Positions 9,798 through 18,626 of a stretch of 64,000 bases of DNA are shown here, piece after piece. The translations under genes were made by a program, and so were the position numbers. Each line of letters begins with the position of its first letter. Position 1 is the stretch's first letter. The stretch is from NCBI RefSeq assembly GCF_020025155.1, contig NZ_CP073751.1, forward strand, positions 2,457,167 to 2,521,166, given 5' to 3'. The stretch comes from Halopseudomonas nanhaiensis (GTDB lineage Bacteria; Pseudomonadota; Gammaproteobacteria; Pseudomonadales; Pseudomonadaceae). A model generated the notes under the pieces. It saw nothing but the letters and a program-made list of their open reading frames with translations. It searched no databases and was not told where the DNA came from.

Positions 9798-10671
9798 CCT
9801 CTCCCCTCACCTTGACGTGAATCGGTGCCAGAAACTCTGTCTGCACCAGGTCGATTAATTGCTCCTTGACGAGTTCGAGCACTGCCATGAAGGTGACGAC
9901 CACGCCCAGGCGGCCTTCCTCGACCGTGAACAGACTGACAAAGGGCACGAAGTGTCCGCCCTTGAGCCGATCGAGAATGTCGGCCATACGCTCGCGGGTC
10001 GACAGGAGTTCACGGGTAACCTGATGGCTTTCGAACATGTCTGCCCGACGCAGCACCTCGGACAACGCCAGCAGCAGCTCTTGCATGTCGACGTCCGGGT
10101 GGGCGCGCTGCGCCGGCGCTACCGGGGCCTCAGCGCTGGCCAGGTGCACGTCACGTCCGACCCGCGACAGGCTGTCGATATCCTCGGCGGCCTGCTTGAA
10201 CCGCTCGTACTCCTGCAACCGCCGGATCAGCTCGGCGCGCGGATCGTGCTCCTCGTCCTCGTCTTCCTGATGCCTGGGCAGCAACAGGCGCGACTTGATC
10301 TCGGCCAGCATCGCGGCCATTACCAGGTATTCGGCAGCAAGCTCCAGCCGCACGACCTTCATCAGCTCGACATAACCCATGTACTGCCGCGTGATCTCGG
10401 CGACGGGGATGTCGAGAATGTCGATGTTCTGTTTGCGGATCAGATAGAGCAGCAGGTCGAGGGGACCTTCGAAGGCTTCGAGAAAGACCTCAAGCGCTTC
10501 CGGGGGAATGTAGAGGTCCTGCGGAATCTCGGTAACAGCCTGGCCATAGACCATGGCGAACGGCAGTTCCTGCTGCCTGCCGGGCTGGACCAGCGCCTGA
10601 GCAGTTGCCGCGGCCGCTACGGGATCCTCGATGACGGAATTTGCGGGGCGGTCCTGCTCTGGCTCGGTCAT
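9778..10671 (-). CDS. scpA: Segregation and condensation protein ScpA (kleisin)
   Basis: ScpA is the kleisin that bridges SMC heads and binds ScpB. The 297-residue protein has the family signature FEGPLDLLLYLIRKQNIDILD and the helix EYLVMAAMLAEIKSRLLLP at about residues 100-125. The first 45 or so residues are a low-complexity extension typical of Pseudomonas ScpA. It begins 7 bases after trpS ends and overlaps scpB by 20 bases, so trpS-scpA-scpB is probably one transcript. Confidence 0.93.
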   Translation of the reverse strand: MTEPEQDRPANSVIEDPVAAAATAQALVQPGRQQELPFAMVYGQAVTEIPQDLYIPPEALEVFLEAFEGPLDLLLYLIRKQNIDILDIPVAEITRQYMGYVELMKVVRLELAAEYLVMAAMLAEIKSRLLLPRHQEDEDEEHDPRAELIRRLQEYERFKQAAEDIDSLSRVGRDVHLASAEAPVAPAQRAHPDVDMQELLLALSEVLRRADMFESHQVTRELLSTRERMADILDRLKGGHFVPFVSLFTVEEGRLGVVVTFMAVLELVKEQLIDLVQTEFLAPIHVKVRGEDEPAAA

Positions 10672-10678
10672 GATTGCG

Positions 10679-11896
10679 TTACTGGCGGTAGTGCAGGCCC
10701 ATGGCCTGCCGAACTTCGGTCAGGGTATCGCGCGCAGCATCGCGCGCGCGCTCCGTACCCTCATTCAGGATCACATGCACAGCATCCGGGTTGGCTTCGT
10801 ACTCCCGAGCCCGCTGCTGCATCGGCGCCAGCTCGGCGGCGATGGCATCGATCACCGGCTTCTTGCAGTCCAGGCAACCGATGCCAGCGGTACGACAACC
10901 CTGCCTGACCCAGTCGTGAGTCGCCTGATCGGTATAGACCTTGTGCAACTGGAACACCGGGCAGATCTCCGGCTCGCCCGGATCGGTACGGCGGACACGC
11001 GCCGGGTCGGTCGGCATCCGCCGGACCTTCTCGCTGACCTCGTCGGTCGTATCGCGCAGGGTGATGGTGTTGCCGTAGGACTTGGACATCTTCTGACCGT
11101 CCAGCCCTGGCATTTTCGAATCCGGCGTCAGCAGGGCCTGCGGCTCGGGGAGGATCACCTTGCCACCGCCTTCGAGGAAACCGAACAACCTTTCCTTGTC
11201 GCCCAGCGTAATGTTCTGCTGCTCCTTGAGCAGGGCCCGGGCAGTTTCCAGCGCTTCGGCGTCACCCTGCTCCTGATAGGCGCGGCGCAGGTTGGCGTAC
11301 ATCTTGGCCGCCTTCTTGCCCATCTTGTGCATGGCCGCTTCGGCCTTTTCCTCAAAGCCGATTTCCTTGCCATACAGATGGTTGAAGCGACGGGCGACCT
11401 CGCGCGTAATCTCCACGTGCGCGACCTGATCGGCACCTACCGGGACCAGTCCGGCACGGTAGATCAGAATGTCCGCGCTCTGCAGCAGGGGATAACCGAG
11501 GAAGCCGTAGGTAGCCAGGTCCATGTCCTTGAGCTTTTCCTGCTGATCCTTGTAGGTCGGTACGCGCTCAAGCCAGCTGACCGGGGTGACCATCGACAAA
11601 AGCAGGTGCAGCTCGGCATGCTCGGGCACCTGGGACTGAATGAACAGGGTCGAAGAGCCTCCACTGACTCCCGCGGCCAGCCAGTCGATGAGCATGTCCC
11701 ATACGGCCTGCTCGATGCCCTGCGGGTTCTCGTAGTGAGTGGTCAGTGCATGCCAGTCGGCAGCAAAGAAGAAACACTCGTATTCATGTTGCAGCTTTAC
11801 CCAGTTCTTCAGTACGCCGTGGTAGTGACCAAGGTGCAGGCGCCCGGTAGGACGCATGCCAGACAGAACACGACGCTGGGATTCAACGGAACTCAA
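10679..11896 (-). CDS. trpS: Tryptophanyl-tRNA synthetase with a Cys motif like the 4Fe-4S type
   Basis: Class I synthetase that charges tRNA-Trp. Signatures are HLGH (HIGH motif) near the N-terminus and KMSKS later. The C-terminal half has four cysteines spaced C-x21-C-x6-C-x2-C (CPVF..., GCRTAGIGCLDC). This nearly matches the C-x22-C-x6-C-x2-C iron-sulfur site described for the Thermotoga enzyme. I prefer the TTG at 11896, because AGGAG lies 6 bases upstream. An ATG at 11932 would add 12 residues but has no visible ribosome site. It heads the scpA-scpB genes by 7 bases. Confidence 0.93.
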   Translation of the reverse strand: MSSVESQRRVLSGMRPTGRLHLGHYHGVLKNWVKLQHEYECFFFAADWHALTTHYENPQGIEQAVWDMLIDWLAAGVSGGSSTLFIQSQVPEHAELHLLLSMVTPVSWLERVPTYKDQQEKLKDMDLATYGFLGYPLLQSADILIYRAGLVPVGADQVAHVEITREVARRFNHLYGKEIGFEEKAEAAMHKMGKKAAKMYANLRRAYQEQGDAEALETARALLKEQQNITLGDKERLFGFLEGGGKVILPEPQALLTPDSKMPGLDGQKMSKSYGNTITLRDTTDEVSEKVRRMPTDPARVRRTDPGEPEICPVFQLHKVYTDQATHDWVRQGCRTAGIGCLDCKKPVIDAIAAELAPMQQRAREYEANPDAVHVILNEGTERARDAARDTLTEVRQAMGLHYRQ

Positions 11897-11996
11897 AGGG
11901 AACTCCTGACAGAGATTGGACTGAGGCAACATACCAGTGATAAGCGGGCGATTATACCCGTATTGGCCGGGCCGTCAGCCGCTTCGCCATCTGCCC

Positions 11997-12641
11997 TCAG
12001 AAATCGTCGCGGGCAGGCGAACCTCCAAAGGGCTCCGGGTCGCCGAGGCCGACCCGAAGCACCTCGACATCGCCGTTCTCGAGACTGACGACGGTGGTTG
12101 GCTCCAGGTTGCACGCACCCCCGTCGATGATCAGGTCCAGCTGCTTGCCGAGCCGGTCATTGATGTCCTGCGGATCGTTCAGCGGCAGCTCGTCGCCAGG
12201 CAGCATCAGGGTAACGCTCATCATCGGCTCGCCCAGAGCTTCAAGTAGTGCAAGCGTGATCTGGTGATCGGGAATGCGCAGGCCAATGGTCCGCCGTTTG
12301 GGATGCATCAGGCGCCTGGGCACTTCGGTCGTGGCATTGAGAATGAAGGTATAGGGACCCGGAGTATTGGCCTTGAGCAGGCGGAACACGACGTTGTCGA
12401 CCTTGGCATACACGCCCAGCTCCGACAGATCACGGCACACCAGCGTGAAGTTGTGCTTGTCATCGAGCTGACGCAGCCGCCGGATGCGCTCGAGCGCATT
12501 CTTGTCGCCGAGATGACAGCCCAGCGCGTAGGCTGAATCGGTCGGATAGGCGATCACCCCACCGGCGCGGATAATGTCCGCCGCCTGGCGTATCAGCCGC
12601 GGCTGAGGGTTGTCCGGATGAATACTGAAGAACTGGCTCAC
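11997..12641 (-). CDS. yciO: YciO-type Sua5/YciO/YrdC family protein
   Basis: Member of the Sua5/YciO/YrdC fold, which binds RNA and nucleotide and in true Sua5/TsaC makes threonylcarbamoyl-AMP for tRNA t6A. The residues GGVIAYPTDSAYALGC and KRRTIGLRIPDHQI are the YciO version. YciO itself is thought to be distinct from, or weaker than, TsaC in t6A synthesis. The GTG at 12641 is chosen because AAGGA sits 8-12 bases upstream. It follows rnm by 17 bases, the usual gene pair, and lies 100 bases before trpS. Confidence 0.88.
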   Translation of the reverse strand: MSQFFSIHPDNPQPRLIRQAADIIRAGGVIAYPTDSAYALGCHLGDKNALERIRRLRQLDDKHNFTLVCRDLSELGVYAKVDNVVFRLLKANTPGPYTFILNATTEVPRRLMHPKRRTIGLRIPDHQITLALLEALGEPMMSVTLMLPGDELPLNDPQDINDRLGKQLDLIIDGGACNLEPTTVVSLENGDVEVLRVGLGDPEPFGGSPARDDF

Positions 12642-12658
12642 AATGCGTTTCCTTCGAT

Positions 12659-13549
12659 CTAGGCCGTAGCCGCGGCAAAGCGCGGGTGATCCCACAGAGG
12701 GGTGCAGTCCGGCGGCATGGCGGTCATGCGTCCGAGCGCCATCCAGGGCGAGTCGGGATTATGAAAATCGCTGCCGCAGCTGGCCAGAAAGCCGAACTCA
12801 CTCGACAGCTTGCCAAGATAGGCGACCTGATCAACCGGCTGCTGCCCATTGACCACTTCGATGCCCTGGCCGCCGGCCTCGGCGAAGTCGCGCAATAGCC
12901 GACGCAGCCGCTGCCGGGTGAAACCGTAGTGCCATGGATGCGCCATGACGGCCACCCCGCCAGCGGCACGCAATGTTCCCACGACTTCCGTCAGGCTTGG
13001 CCAATGCTGCTTGATGTCGCCGAGTTTTCCAGCACCCAGCCACTTACGAAACGCCTCGCCGCGATCCTGCACATGCCCGGCCTGTACCATCCAGTCGGCA
13101 AAATGCGGCCGGGCGGGCGGACTGCTCAGGTCGGAACCGGCGTCGCGCTGAACCTGCAGCGCCCCCTCGAGCGCGCCGGGCATGCGCTTGGCTGCAAGTT
13201 TGTCGGCTATCTGCTCGGCGCGCTTCCAGCGACCCAGCCGTACCCCTTCGATCGCTTCGAGCAACGACGCCGATTCGCCGTCGAAGCCATAGCCCAGTAC
13301 ATGCAGGGTGTGTCCCTGCCACTGGGCGGACAATTCGACGCCGTTGATCCAGCGCATTCCTCGGGCTTGCGCCGCGCACCGGGCCTCAGCCTGCCCGTCC
13401 AGACAGTCGTGATCGGTCAATGAAATCAGCTCGATGCCGGCATCCGCCGCGCGTGCCATCAGCTCGGCCGGCTGGAGCACGCCATCGGAGGCGGTACTGT
13501 GCATGTGCAGATCGGCAAGCAAATTGGACTCCAGGGCATTGTTACGCAT
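12659..13549 (-). CDS. rnm: PHP-domain 5'-3' exoribonuclease Rnm (RNase AM, YciV/TrpH)
   Basis: PHP-family phosphoesterase of 296 residues. Metal ligands are visible in ADLHMHSTASDG, LTDHDCLDG, VMAHPWHYG and the C-terminal GSDFHNPDSPW. Characterised YciV (RNase AM, formerly TrpH) trims the 5' ends of rRNAs and degrades 3',5'-nucleoside bisphosphates. The gene is followed 17 bases later by yciO. Its promoter must lie in the 90-base gap shared with the divergent yciI gene. Confidence 0.9.
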   Translation of the reverse strand: MRNNALESNLLADLHMHSTASDGVLQPAELMARAADAGIELISLTDHDCLDGQAEARCAAQARGMRWINGVELSAQWQGHTLHVLGYGFDGESASLLEAIEGVRLGRWKRAEQIADKLAAKRMPGALEGALQVQRDAGSDLSSPPARPHFADWMVQAGHVQDRGEAFRKWLGAGKLGDIKQHWPSLTEVVGTLRAAGGVAVMAHPWHYGFTRQRLRRLLRDFAEAGGQGIEVVNGQQPVDQVAYLGKLSSEFGFLASCGSDFHNPDSPWMALGRMTAMPPDCTPLWDHPRFAAATA

Positions 13550-13639
13550 GAATTTATTTGTCCATTATGGGCTGCGAACGCTGACAACGCCTAATCGAAT
13601 GGCATAAGTTATCGACAGCACTCAAAACAAGGACTCGAC

Positions 13640-13942
13640 ATGTTCTACGCCATCATGGCTCGCGATGTACCGGACAGTCTCGCCAGGCGCGCCGACGCCC
13701 GCCCCGCACACCTCGAACGCCTGCAGACGCTGCAGGCGCAGGGCCGGCTCCTGCTGGCTGGCCCGCATCCAGCGATAGACAGCAACGACCCCGGAGCGGC
13801 AGGCTTCACCGGGAGTCTCGTGGTCGCCGAGTTCGAGTCCCTTGGCGCAGCGCAGAGCTGGGCCGATGCCGACCCCTATGTGAGCGCCGGCGTGTACGAG
13901 CACGTAACCGTCAAACCCTTCAAGCGCGTCTTTCCGGCCTGA
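13640..13942 (+). CDS. yciI: YciI family protein
   Basis: Small alpha/beta ferredoxin-like protein of 100 residues, the normal length for YciI. It shows the family features [21 protein letters not shown] (the His may act in the active site) and [22 protein letters not shown]. The biochemical role of YciI is not established. AAGGA precedes the start by about 8 bases. It is divergent from rnm and is followed 14 bases later by the next gene. Confidence 0.88.
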   Translation: MFYAIMARDVPDSLARRADARPAHLERLQTLQAQGRLLLAGPHPAIDSNDPGAAGFTGSLVVAEFESLGAAQSWADADPYVSAGVYEHVTVKPFKRVFPA

Positions 13943-13956
13943 CAAGGAGTCAGTCG

Positions 13957-14388
13957 ATGCACCACCACCGTTTGCTCGCATGCTCGCTATGTCTGTGTTT
14001 CGTCTCCTCTTTCGCGCTCGCGCAGACAGCAGCCGAAGCCCCTGCTCCGACCGAGTCGATTCCAGCTGGCGCAGAGCGGGTTGAGCAGTCCACCCCGCAG
14101 GACCTCGGGGTACTCCAGGAAGAGCTCGCGCGGGTCGAAGCCGAGCGTCAGCGCCTGGCGGATCAGCTGGCGGGCGGCAGCAGCGACCTGCTGCAGCAGG
14201 CCCGCGAAGAAAACCGCGCGCTGCGCGAGCAACTACAGGAAACCGATCTGCTTGCCGCTGTGCAGCGTGAAGAGCAGCGGCAGCGCTGGTTCATGATCGG
14301 CGGGGGCACAGTGGCGGGCTGTCTGCTGATCGGCTTCATTCTCGGTAGAACGGGCAGGAGGGGCCAGCGCAGGGAATGGCTCAATTGA
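13957..14388 (+). CDS. Small exported coiled-coil protein with C-terminal membrane anchor
   Basis: This 143-residue protein begins with a signal peptide (HRLLACSLCLCFVSSFALA, about residues 5-23). It continues with a Pro/Ala-rich linker and a Glu/Gln/Arg-rich coiled coil (about residues 50-108). It ends in a transmembrane helix (WFMIGGGTVAGCLLIGFILG) with a short basic tail. It resembles the coiled-coil/anchor half of YgiM-type proteins but lacks their SH3 domain. Pseudomonad homologues are often mislabelled initiation factor 2. It overlaps the response regulator start by 13 bases, suggesting co-expression with the envelope-stress genes. Function unknown. Confidence 0.8.
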   Translation: MHHHRLLACSLCLCFVSSFALAQTAAEAPAPTESIPAGAERVEQSTPQDLGVLQEELARVEAERQRLADQLAGGSSDLLQQAREENRALREQLQETDLLAAVQREEQRQRWFMIGGGTVAGCLLIGFILGRTGRRGQRREWLN

Positions 14389-15065
14389 GTGAGCACCCGC
14401 TGCTGATCATCGATGATGATCTCGAATTGTGCGATCTGCTGACTGCCTGGCTGTCGGACGAAGGTTTCTCGCTGCAGTGCGCTCACGATGGGCCCGGCGG
14501 ACTGGAGGCTGCCCGTAGCGGCCAATTCGACGCCATTATCCTGGATGTGATGTTGCCGGGCATGAACGGGCTGGAAGTCCTTCGCACACTCCGCCAGACC
14601 AGCAATACGCCGCTGCTTATGCTCAGCGCGCGCGGCGAACCGATAGACCGGATTCTCGGTCTGGAACTCGGCGCCGATGACTACCTGCCCAAACCCTGCG
14701 ATCCCCGTGAACTGGTGGCCCGCTTGCGTGCCCTGCTCCGCCGCAGCCACGGGCAGCCCGCCCCCAGCACGGTGCTGCAGGTGGGTGACCTGCGACTTGA
14801 TCCGGAGTCGCTGCTGGCCTGGCTGGGTGACGATCCACTCGCACTGACGCAGACCGAAGCGCTGATCCTGCGGACCCTGATCGAGCGGCCCGGGCAGCTC
14901 ATCGACCGCCAGGCGCTCTCCCGGCAGGCGCTGGGCAAATCGCTCGGCCCCCATGATCGTAGCCTGGACATGCACATGAGCAACCTGCGCCGCAAACTCG
15001 GCCTGCATGCCGACGGTCGGAACCGCATCCAGTCGGTCCGGGGGCGCGGCTACCTGTATAGCTGA
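14376..15065 (+). CDS. cpxR: OmpR/CpxR-family response regulator
   Basis: Two-domain regulator of 229 residues. The receiver domain has the acidic pair DD at 13-14, phospho-acceptor D57 (ILDVMLPGMNG) and Lys in YLPKP. The C-terminal winged helix ends in SNLRRKLG...RIQSVRGRGYLY. Order and sequence match the CpxR-type regulator of Pseudomonas, where the homologous set is regulator, small LTXXQ protein, kinase. It likely answers envelope stress together with the kinase at 15526. The spy-like gene sits between regulator and kinase. Confidence 0.88.
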   Translation: MAQLSEHPLLIIDDDLELCDLLTAWLSDEGFSLQCAHDGPGGLEAARSGQFDAIILDVMLPGMNGLEVLRTLRQTSNTPLLMLSARGEPIDRILGLELGADDYLPKPCDPRELVARLRALLRRSHGQPAPSTVLQVGDLRLDPESLLAWLGDDPLALTQTEALILRTLIERPGQLIDRQALSRQALGKSLGPHDRSLDMHMSNLRRKLGLHADGRNRIQSVRGRGYLYS

Positions 15066-15080
15066 CGACGCGCTCTAGGC

Positions 15081-15096
15081 TTTACACAGTCTTTAC
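15081..15096. promoter_or_regulatory. CpxR-like binding box upstream of the spy-like gene
   Basis: TTTAC (15081-15085) and TTTAC (15092-15096) are direct repeats six bases apart. On the minus strand this reads GTAAA-N6-GTAAA, which fits the CpxR consensus GTAAA-N4-8-GTAAA. The box lies 16 bases after the regulator stop and 89 bases before the spy-like ATG. This suggests that the regulator activates the spy-kinase pair. Confidence 0.6.
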
Positions 15097-15184
15097 CTAC
15101 CCCGGACGCGCGCTGACACAGCAATGACTAGACTCCTCTAGGACTGACCGGATACGCCGGTCTGTATCGCAAGGAGATACACCC

Positions 15185-15520
15185 ATGAAAAAGATCCTTA
15201 TCTCGAGCGCCTTCGCGCTGGCTGCCGTCATGTCTGCACCAACAATGGCCGGTGCACATATGGACAAGGAACATGGCGAGAAACACATGCAACGCCTGAC
15301 CGAGAAGCTCGATCTGACACCCGAGCAGCAGGAGCAGGTGAAGTCCATCTATAAAGAGCAGATGGAAAAGCACAAGGAAATCAAGGAAGAAGGCAAGAAG
15401 CGCATGAGCGAAGTGCTCAACGACGAACAGGAAAAGAAGCTGGAAGAGATGCACAAGGAACGCAAGGAAGAGATGAAGAAGAAGTACGGCGAGAAGCATC
15501 AGTCGCACGATAGCAACTGA
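15185..15520 (+). CDS. Spy/CpxP-like periplasmic LTXXQ protein
   Basis: Small periplasmic protein of 111 residues. A clean signal peptide (MKKILISSAFALAAVMSA..., cleavage near AGA-H) precedes a highly charged helical body. The body carries the LTXXQ-type motif LDLTPEQQEQV at about residues 43-53 and a second, weaker copy around VLNDEQEKKL. CpxP and Spy of E. coli are related: CpxP restrains the Cpx kinase and Spy is an ATP-independent chaperone. Here it sits directly between regulator and kinase, 5 bases before the kinase. A strong AAGGAGA site and the CpxR-like box precede it. Which role it has, kinase inhibitor or chaperone, cannot be told. Confidence 0.83.
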   Translation: MKKILISSAFALAAVMSAPTMAGAHMDKEHGEKHMQRLTEKLDLTPEQQEQVKSIYKEQMEKHKEIKEEGKKRMSEVLNDEQEKKLEEMHKERKEEMKKKYGEKHQSHDSN

Positions 15521-15525
15521 TTGCA

Positions 15526-16866
15526 ATGCGGCTGTTCTGGAAAGTCTTTGCCGTTCTCTGGCTGGCCACATTGCTGGTCGGTGGCTCGGGCTTTCTGGTC
15601 AGCCGCGCTCTTCAGCAGGACTGGCTCCTGCTGCAGTTTCACCCGCAACTGCGTGACTTCGCCGAAGGCGTGGTCACCCGCTATGAACGCGAGGGAGCCG
15701 CCGCGGCCCAGCAATGGCTCGAAGAACAGCGCCGCGAGTATCGACTGCGCGCTCAGCTGTATGACCAGTCCAACGTCGCGCTCCTGGCTGGTACGCTGCC
15801 CAACTCCAACCGGTTCGGGCTCGACCATGCTCCGGCAGAAGGGGAACAGCGGCCACGGCACGGCCGCCTGTTTCAGCTGGCCTGGAACTCCGGAACCGTT
15901 GATTACCAACTGATGGTTTATGTCCCGCCGCCTACCCTGTTTCGCTGGCAACGCACCCCTTTCGCGCTGATCGCCAACGTCGTCCTGGCCATGGCGGTGC
16001 TGGCGATCATCAGCCTGTTGCTCAGCCGCTATCTGACGCGCCCTCTGCAACGTCTTGGCAGGGCAGCGCAGGCGCTTGGGCATGGCAGATTCGAACAAGC
16101 GTCTCTCGCGGGCGTCGTCGAGCGTCGTGATGAGATCGGCGACCTCTCGCGCAGCTTCCAGAGCATGGCTGGTCGTGTGCAAAGCCTGCTCGACAGTCAA
16201 CAGCAACTGATGCGGGATATCTCCCACGAGCTGCGATCGCCGCTGGCGCGTCTGCGGATAGGGCTGGCAATCGGCAGCAAGCAGCGACCCGCCGAAGATG
16301 ATCCGCTATGGCCGCGACTTGATCGCGAGTGCACGCGGCTCGATCACCTGATCGATGACATTCTTACCCTGAGCCGGCTGGATACACAGGATGCACCCGC
16401 ACAGCCGGTGGAACTGGATACGCTCGTAGCGGCGACGGTAGACGACGCCCGCTTTGCTGCCGATCAGCAGCGAATCGAACTGGACGGGACGACCGGTTGC
16501 CGCATCGATGGGTGGGAAGATCAACTGGCCAGCGCTCTGGATAACCTGCTGCGCAATGCGCTGCGTTTTTCCCCGGCTGAAGGGCTCATTGCAGTCAGCC
16601 TGAGGCGAAGCGGCAACCGCTGCGAAATCCTGATTCGCGACCGCGGGCCTGGTGTCCCGGAAGACTGGCTGGGCAGGCTCGGCGAGCCGTTTGCGCGGGT
16701 AGCCGGGCAGCCGCCGGACAGTGGTCATGGGCTCGGGCTGGCCATTGCCCGCAGGGCCATTGCCCGCCACAACGGTAGTTTGAGTTTCACCAACGCGCCT
16801 GGCGGGGGGCTTCAGGTACGGGTGGCGCTACCCTGCGGCGGTGGCCAGGTAACGAAGAAATCCTGA
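15526..16866 (+). CDS. cpxS: CpxA/CpxS-like envelope-stress sensor histidine kinase
   Basis: Inner-membrane kinase of 446 residues. A first membrane segment (about residues 7-27) is followed by a periplasmic sensor region of about 110 residues and a second segment (PFALIANVVLAMAVLAIISL). A HAMP domain comes next. HisKA has phospho-acceptor H234 (MRDISHELRSPLARLR), and the ATPase has the N box (LLRNALRF), DRGPGVP and GHGLGLAI. It should phosphorylate the regulator at 14376. The last 55 bases overlap the convergent nitroreductase gene. Confidence 0.88.
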   Translation: MRLFWKVFAVLWLATLLVGGSGFLVSRALQQDWLLLQFHPQLRDFAEGVVTRYEREGAAAAQQWLEEQRREYRLRAQLYDQSNVALLAGTLPNSNRFGLDHAPAEGEQRPRHGRLFQLAWNSGTVDYQLMVYVPPPTLFRWQRTPFALIANVVLAMAVLAIISLLLSRYLTRPLQRLGRAAQALGHGRFEQASLAGVVERRDEIGDLSRSFQSMAGRVQSLLDSQQQLMRDISHELRSPLARLRIGLAIGSKQRPAEDDPLWPRLDRECTRLDHLIDDILTLSRLDTQDAPAQPVELDTLVAATVDDARFAADQQRIELDGTTGCRIDGWEDQLASALDNLLRNALRFSPAEGLIAVSLRRSGNRCEILIRDRGPGVPEDWLGRLGEPFARVAGQPPDSGHGLGLAIARRAIARHNGSLSFTNAPGGGLQVRVALPCGGGQVTKKS

Positions 16867-17399
16867 GGATCCAGCTCCGGCACACGCTTCAACTCGCCCG
16901 CAGGATGCCCGACATAGAGAAACGCTGCGATCGCTTCGTTGGGTGCCAGTCCCAGCCCCTGCATGACGATCGGGTCGTAGGCCAGATCGCCCGTGCGCCA
17001 CACGCAGCCAAGCCCCAGCGCGTGCGCCGCCACCAGCATGTTGCTGACGGCCGCCGCACACGCCATGTCCTGCTCGATAGCCGGTACCTTGGGGTGCTCG
17101 GTATGCGCACAGATCGCCACGATCAGCAGCGGAGCGCGCAACGGCAGCCCCTGATAGCGCGTCAGCACGTCCTCGGACAGGTCGCCGTCTGTCTTGGCCA
17201 GCGCCGCACGACCGAACAGCTCGCCAAGCGCCAACAGGCCGTCGCCTTCCACCACCAGAAATCGCCAGGGGCGCAGGTAGGCATGATCGGGCGCGCGCAG
17301 GGCGGCGCGATACATGGCCTGGCGCTGCTCTGCGGTAGGCGCAGGGCCGACCAGGCGAGGAACCGATACACGCTGGTGCAGAGCATCTAGCGCATCCAT
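16812..17399 (-). CDS. Nitroreductase family protein (YdjA-like)
   Basis: FMN-dependent nitroreductase-fold protein of 195 residues from the ATG at 17399. It shows the family pieces RAPDHAYLRPWRFLVVEG and CAAAVSNMLVAAHALGLGCVWRTG, and a C-terminal glycine-rich region before DPQDFF. YdjA-like members use NAD(P)H to reduce nitro compounds or quinones in vitro; the natural substrate is unknown. The ATG shares its A with the stop of the upstream AraC gene (TGATG), so translation is coupled. The 3' end overlaps the kinase gene on the other strand by 55 bases. Confidence 0.85.
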   Translation of the reverse strand: MDALDALHQRVSVPRLVGPAPTAEQRQAMYRAALRAPDHAYLRPWRFLVVEGDGLLALGELFGRAALAKTDGDLSEDVLTRYQGLPLRAPLLIVAICAHTEHPKVPAIEQDMACAAAVSNMLVAAHALGLGCVWRTGDLAYDPIVMQGLGLAPNEAIAAFLYVGHPAGELKRVPELDPQDFFVTWPPPQGSATRT

Positions 17400-18442
17400 C
17401 ACTTCACCTCATTCGTGCCGGGTTCCCCGCGCGTCTTGAGTTGCTCACGGTACTGGCCCGGAGGCATACCGAACCAGCGCTTGAACGCGCGGAAAAAGTT
17501 GCTCGGATCGGCAAAACCCAGCAGATACGCGACCTCCAGCAACGTCAGCTGCGGCTGGCCGAGATACTGCAGCGCGAGTTCACGGCGCGTCTCGTCAAGC
17601 AGCTGCTGAAAACTGTTGCCTTCTTCCTGCAGCCGCCGCTGGAGGGTGCGGGTACTCATCCGCAGCGCGCTGGCGACTGCCAGACGCTTGGGCTCACCCT
17701 GCGGCAGCAGGCGACACAGCACCTGGCGCGCCTGGTGCGTGACCCGTGACTGCTCGAACCGTGCCAGATACTCCCCTGCAAGCCGGTCGTGCACCTGCGC
17801 CAGCGCGGCGTTGCCGGTCGCCAGCGGCGCCTCCATCACCTCACGGGAGAAGCTCAGGCTGTAGCGCGGCGCATCGAATACCAGCGGGCAACCGAACAGC
17901 GCCTCGTACGGGCCGGTGTCTGCCGGTTGTGGATAGACGAAACTGGCCTGCAACGGAATCAGCTGCTGCCCGGTCATCCAGCGACAGAAGGCGATGGCAT
18001 AGGCCATCACCGCGTCATGACTCTGCGCCGCAGCCGGAAGGGTGTCGCCATGGATGGCCAGTTCGAGACGGTAGTGGTCCGGCTGCGGCTGCAGGGCAAT
18101 GTCGGCTGCTTCGCCGATGATGCGCTGGTAACGGACAATGCGCAGAAAGCCTTCACGCAGGCTGCTGCTGGACATCAGTGAAAAGGCCACGACGTTGAAA
18201 TGTGCCGGGCGGATAACCCGCGCCATGTTCAAACCGATCGCCGGATTCCCCGAGCGGCTGACCGCACGCTGCCAGAGGCGGGTCATTTGATCCTGCGGTA
18301 TGCGCGCATCGGGGTCGTCGAGCAGCAAGGGATCGAGTTGCAACTCGCTGAACATCTCACGCCCATCGAGCCCGCCGAGTGCCAGCGCCTGGACGATGGC
18401 GTTGGCCCAGCTCGACGATGTGGTGCGTTCGGTGTTCGACAT
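17399..18442 (-). CDS. AraC-family transcriptional regulator (OruR/ArgR-like)
   Basis: Regulator of 347 residues with an N-terminal ligand domain of the 'Arabinose_bd' AraC subclass (SRSGNPAIGLNMARVIRPAHFN...). The C-terminal AraC DNA-binding domain is complete, with both HTH segments (LAVASALRMSTRTLQRRLQEEG and LEVAYLLGFADPSNFFRAFKRWFG). The start at 18442 follows GGGAAACTC; a reading to 18475 has less support. It is coupled to the nitroreductase gene, which may be its target. The ligand is unknown. Confidence 0.87.
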   Translation of the reverse strand: MSNTERTTSSSWANAIVQALALGGLDGREMFSELQLDPLLLDDPDARIPQDQMTRLWQRAVSRSGNPAIGLNMARVIRPAHFNVVAFSLMSSSSLREGFLRIVRYQRIIGEAADIALQPQPDHYRLELAIHGDTLPAAAQSHDAVMAYAIAFCRWMTGQQLIPLQASFVYPQPADTGPYEALFGCPLVFDAPRYSLSFSREVMEAPLATGNAALAQVHDRLAGEYLARFEQSRVTHQARQVLCRLLPQGEPKRLAVASALRMSTRTLQRRLQEEGNSFQQLLDETRRELALQYLGQPQLTLLEVAYLLGFADPSNFFRAFKRWFGMPPGQYREQLKTRGEPGTNEVK

Positions 18443-18626
18443 GAGTTTCCCGGCACGCAACCGTGGCTGCGGCACAATTTATCGTTATTTCAATGGCCTG
18501 GATGATAGGCCGAGCCTCGCTCCGCACACAAGGGCAAGGCTTTGGCCGCGCTGGTCATGGCATCTCGATTCGCCTCCACTATAGTTGAATGAAGTCATAG
18601 CTCATTCCTACCACGTGAGGCACGCC

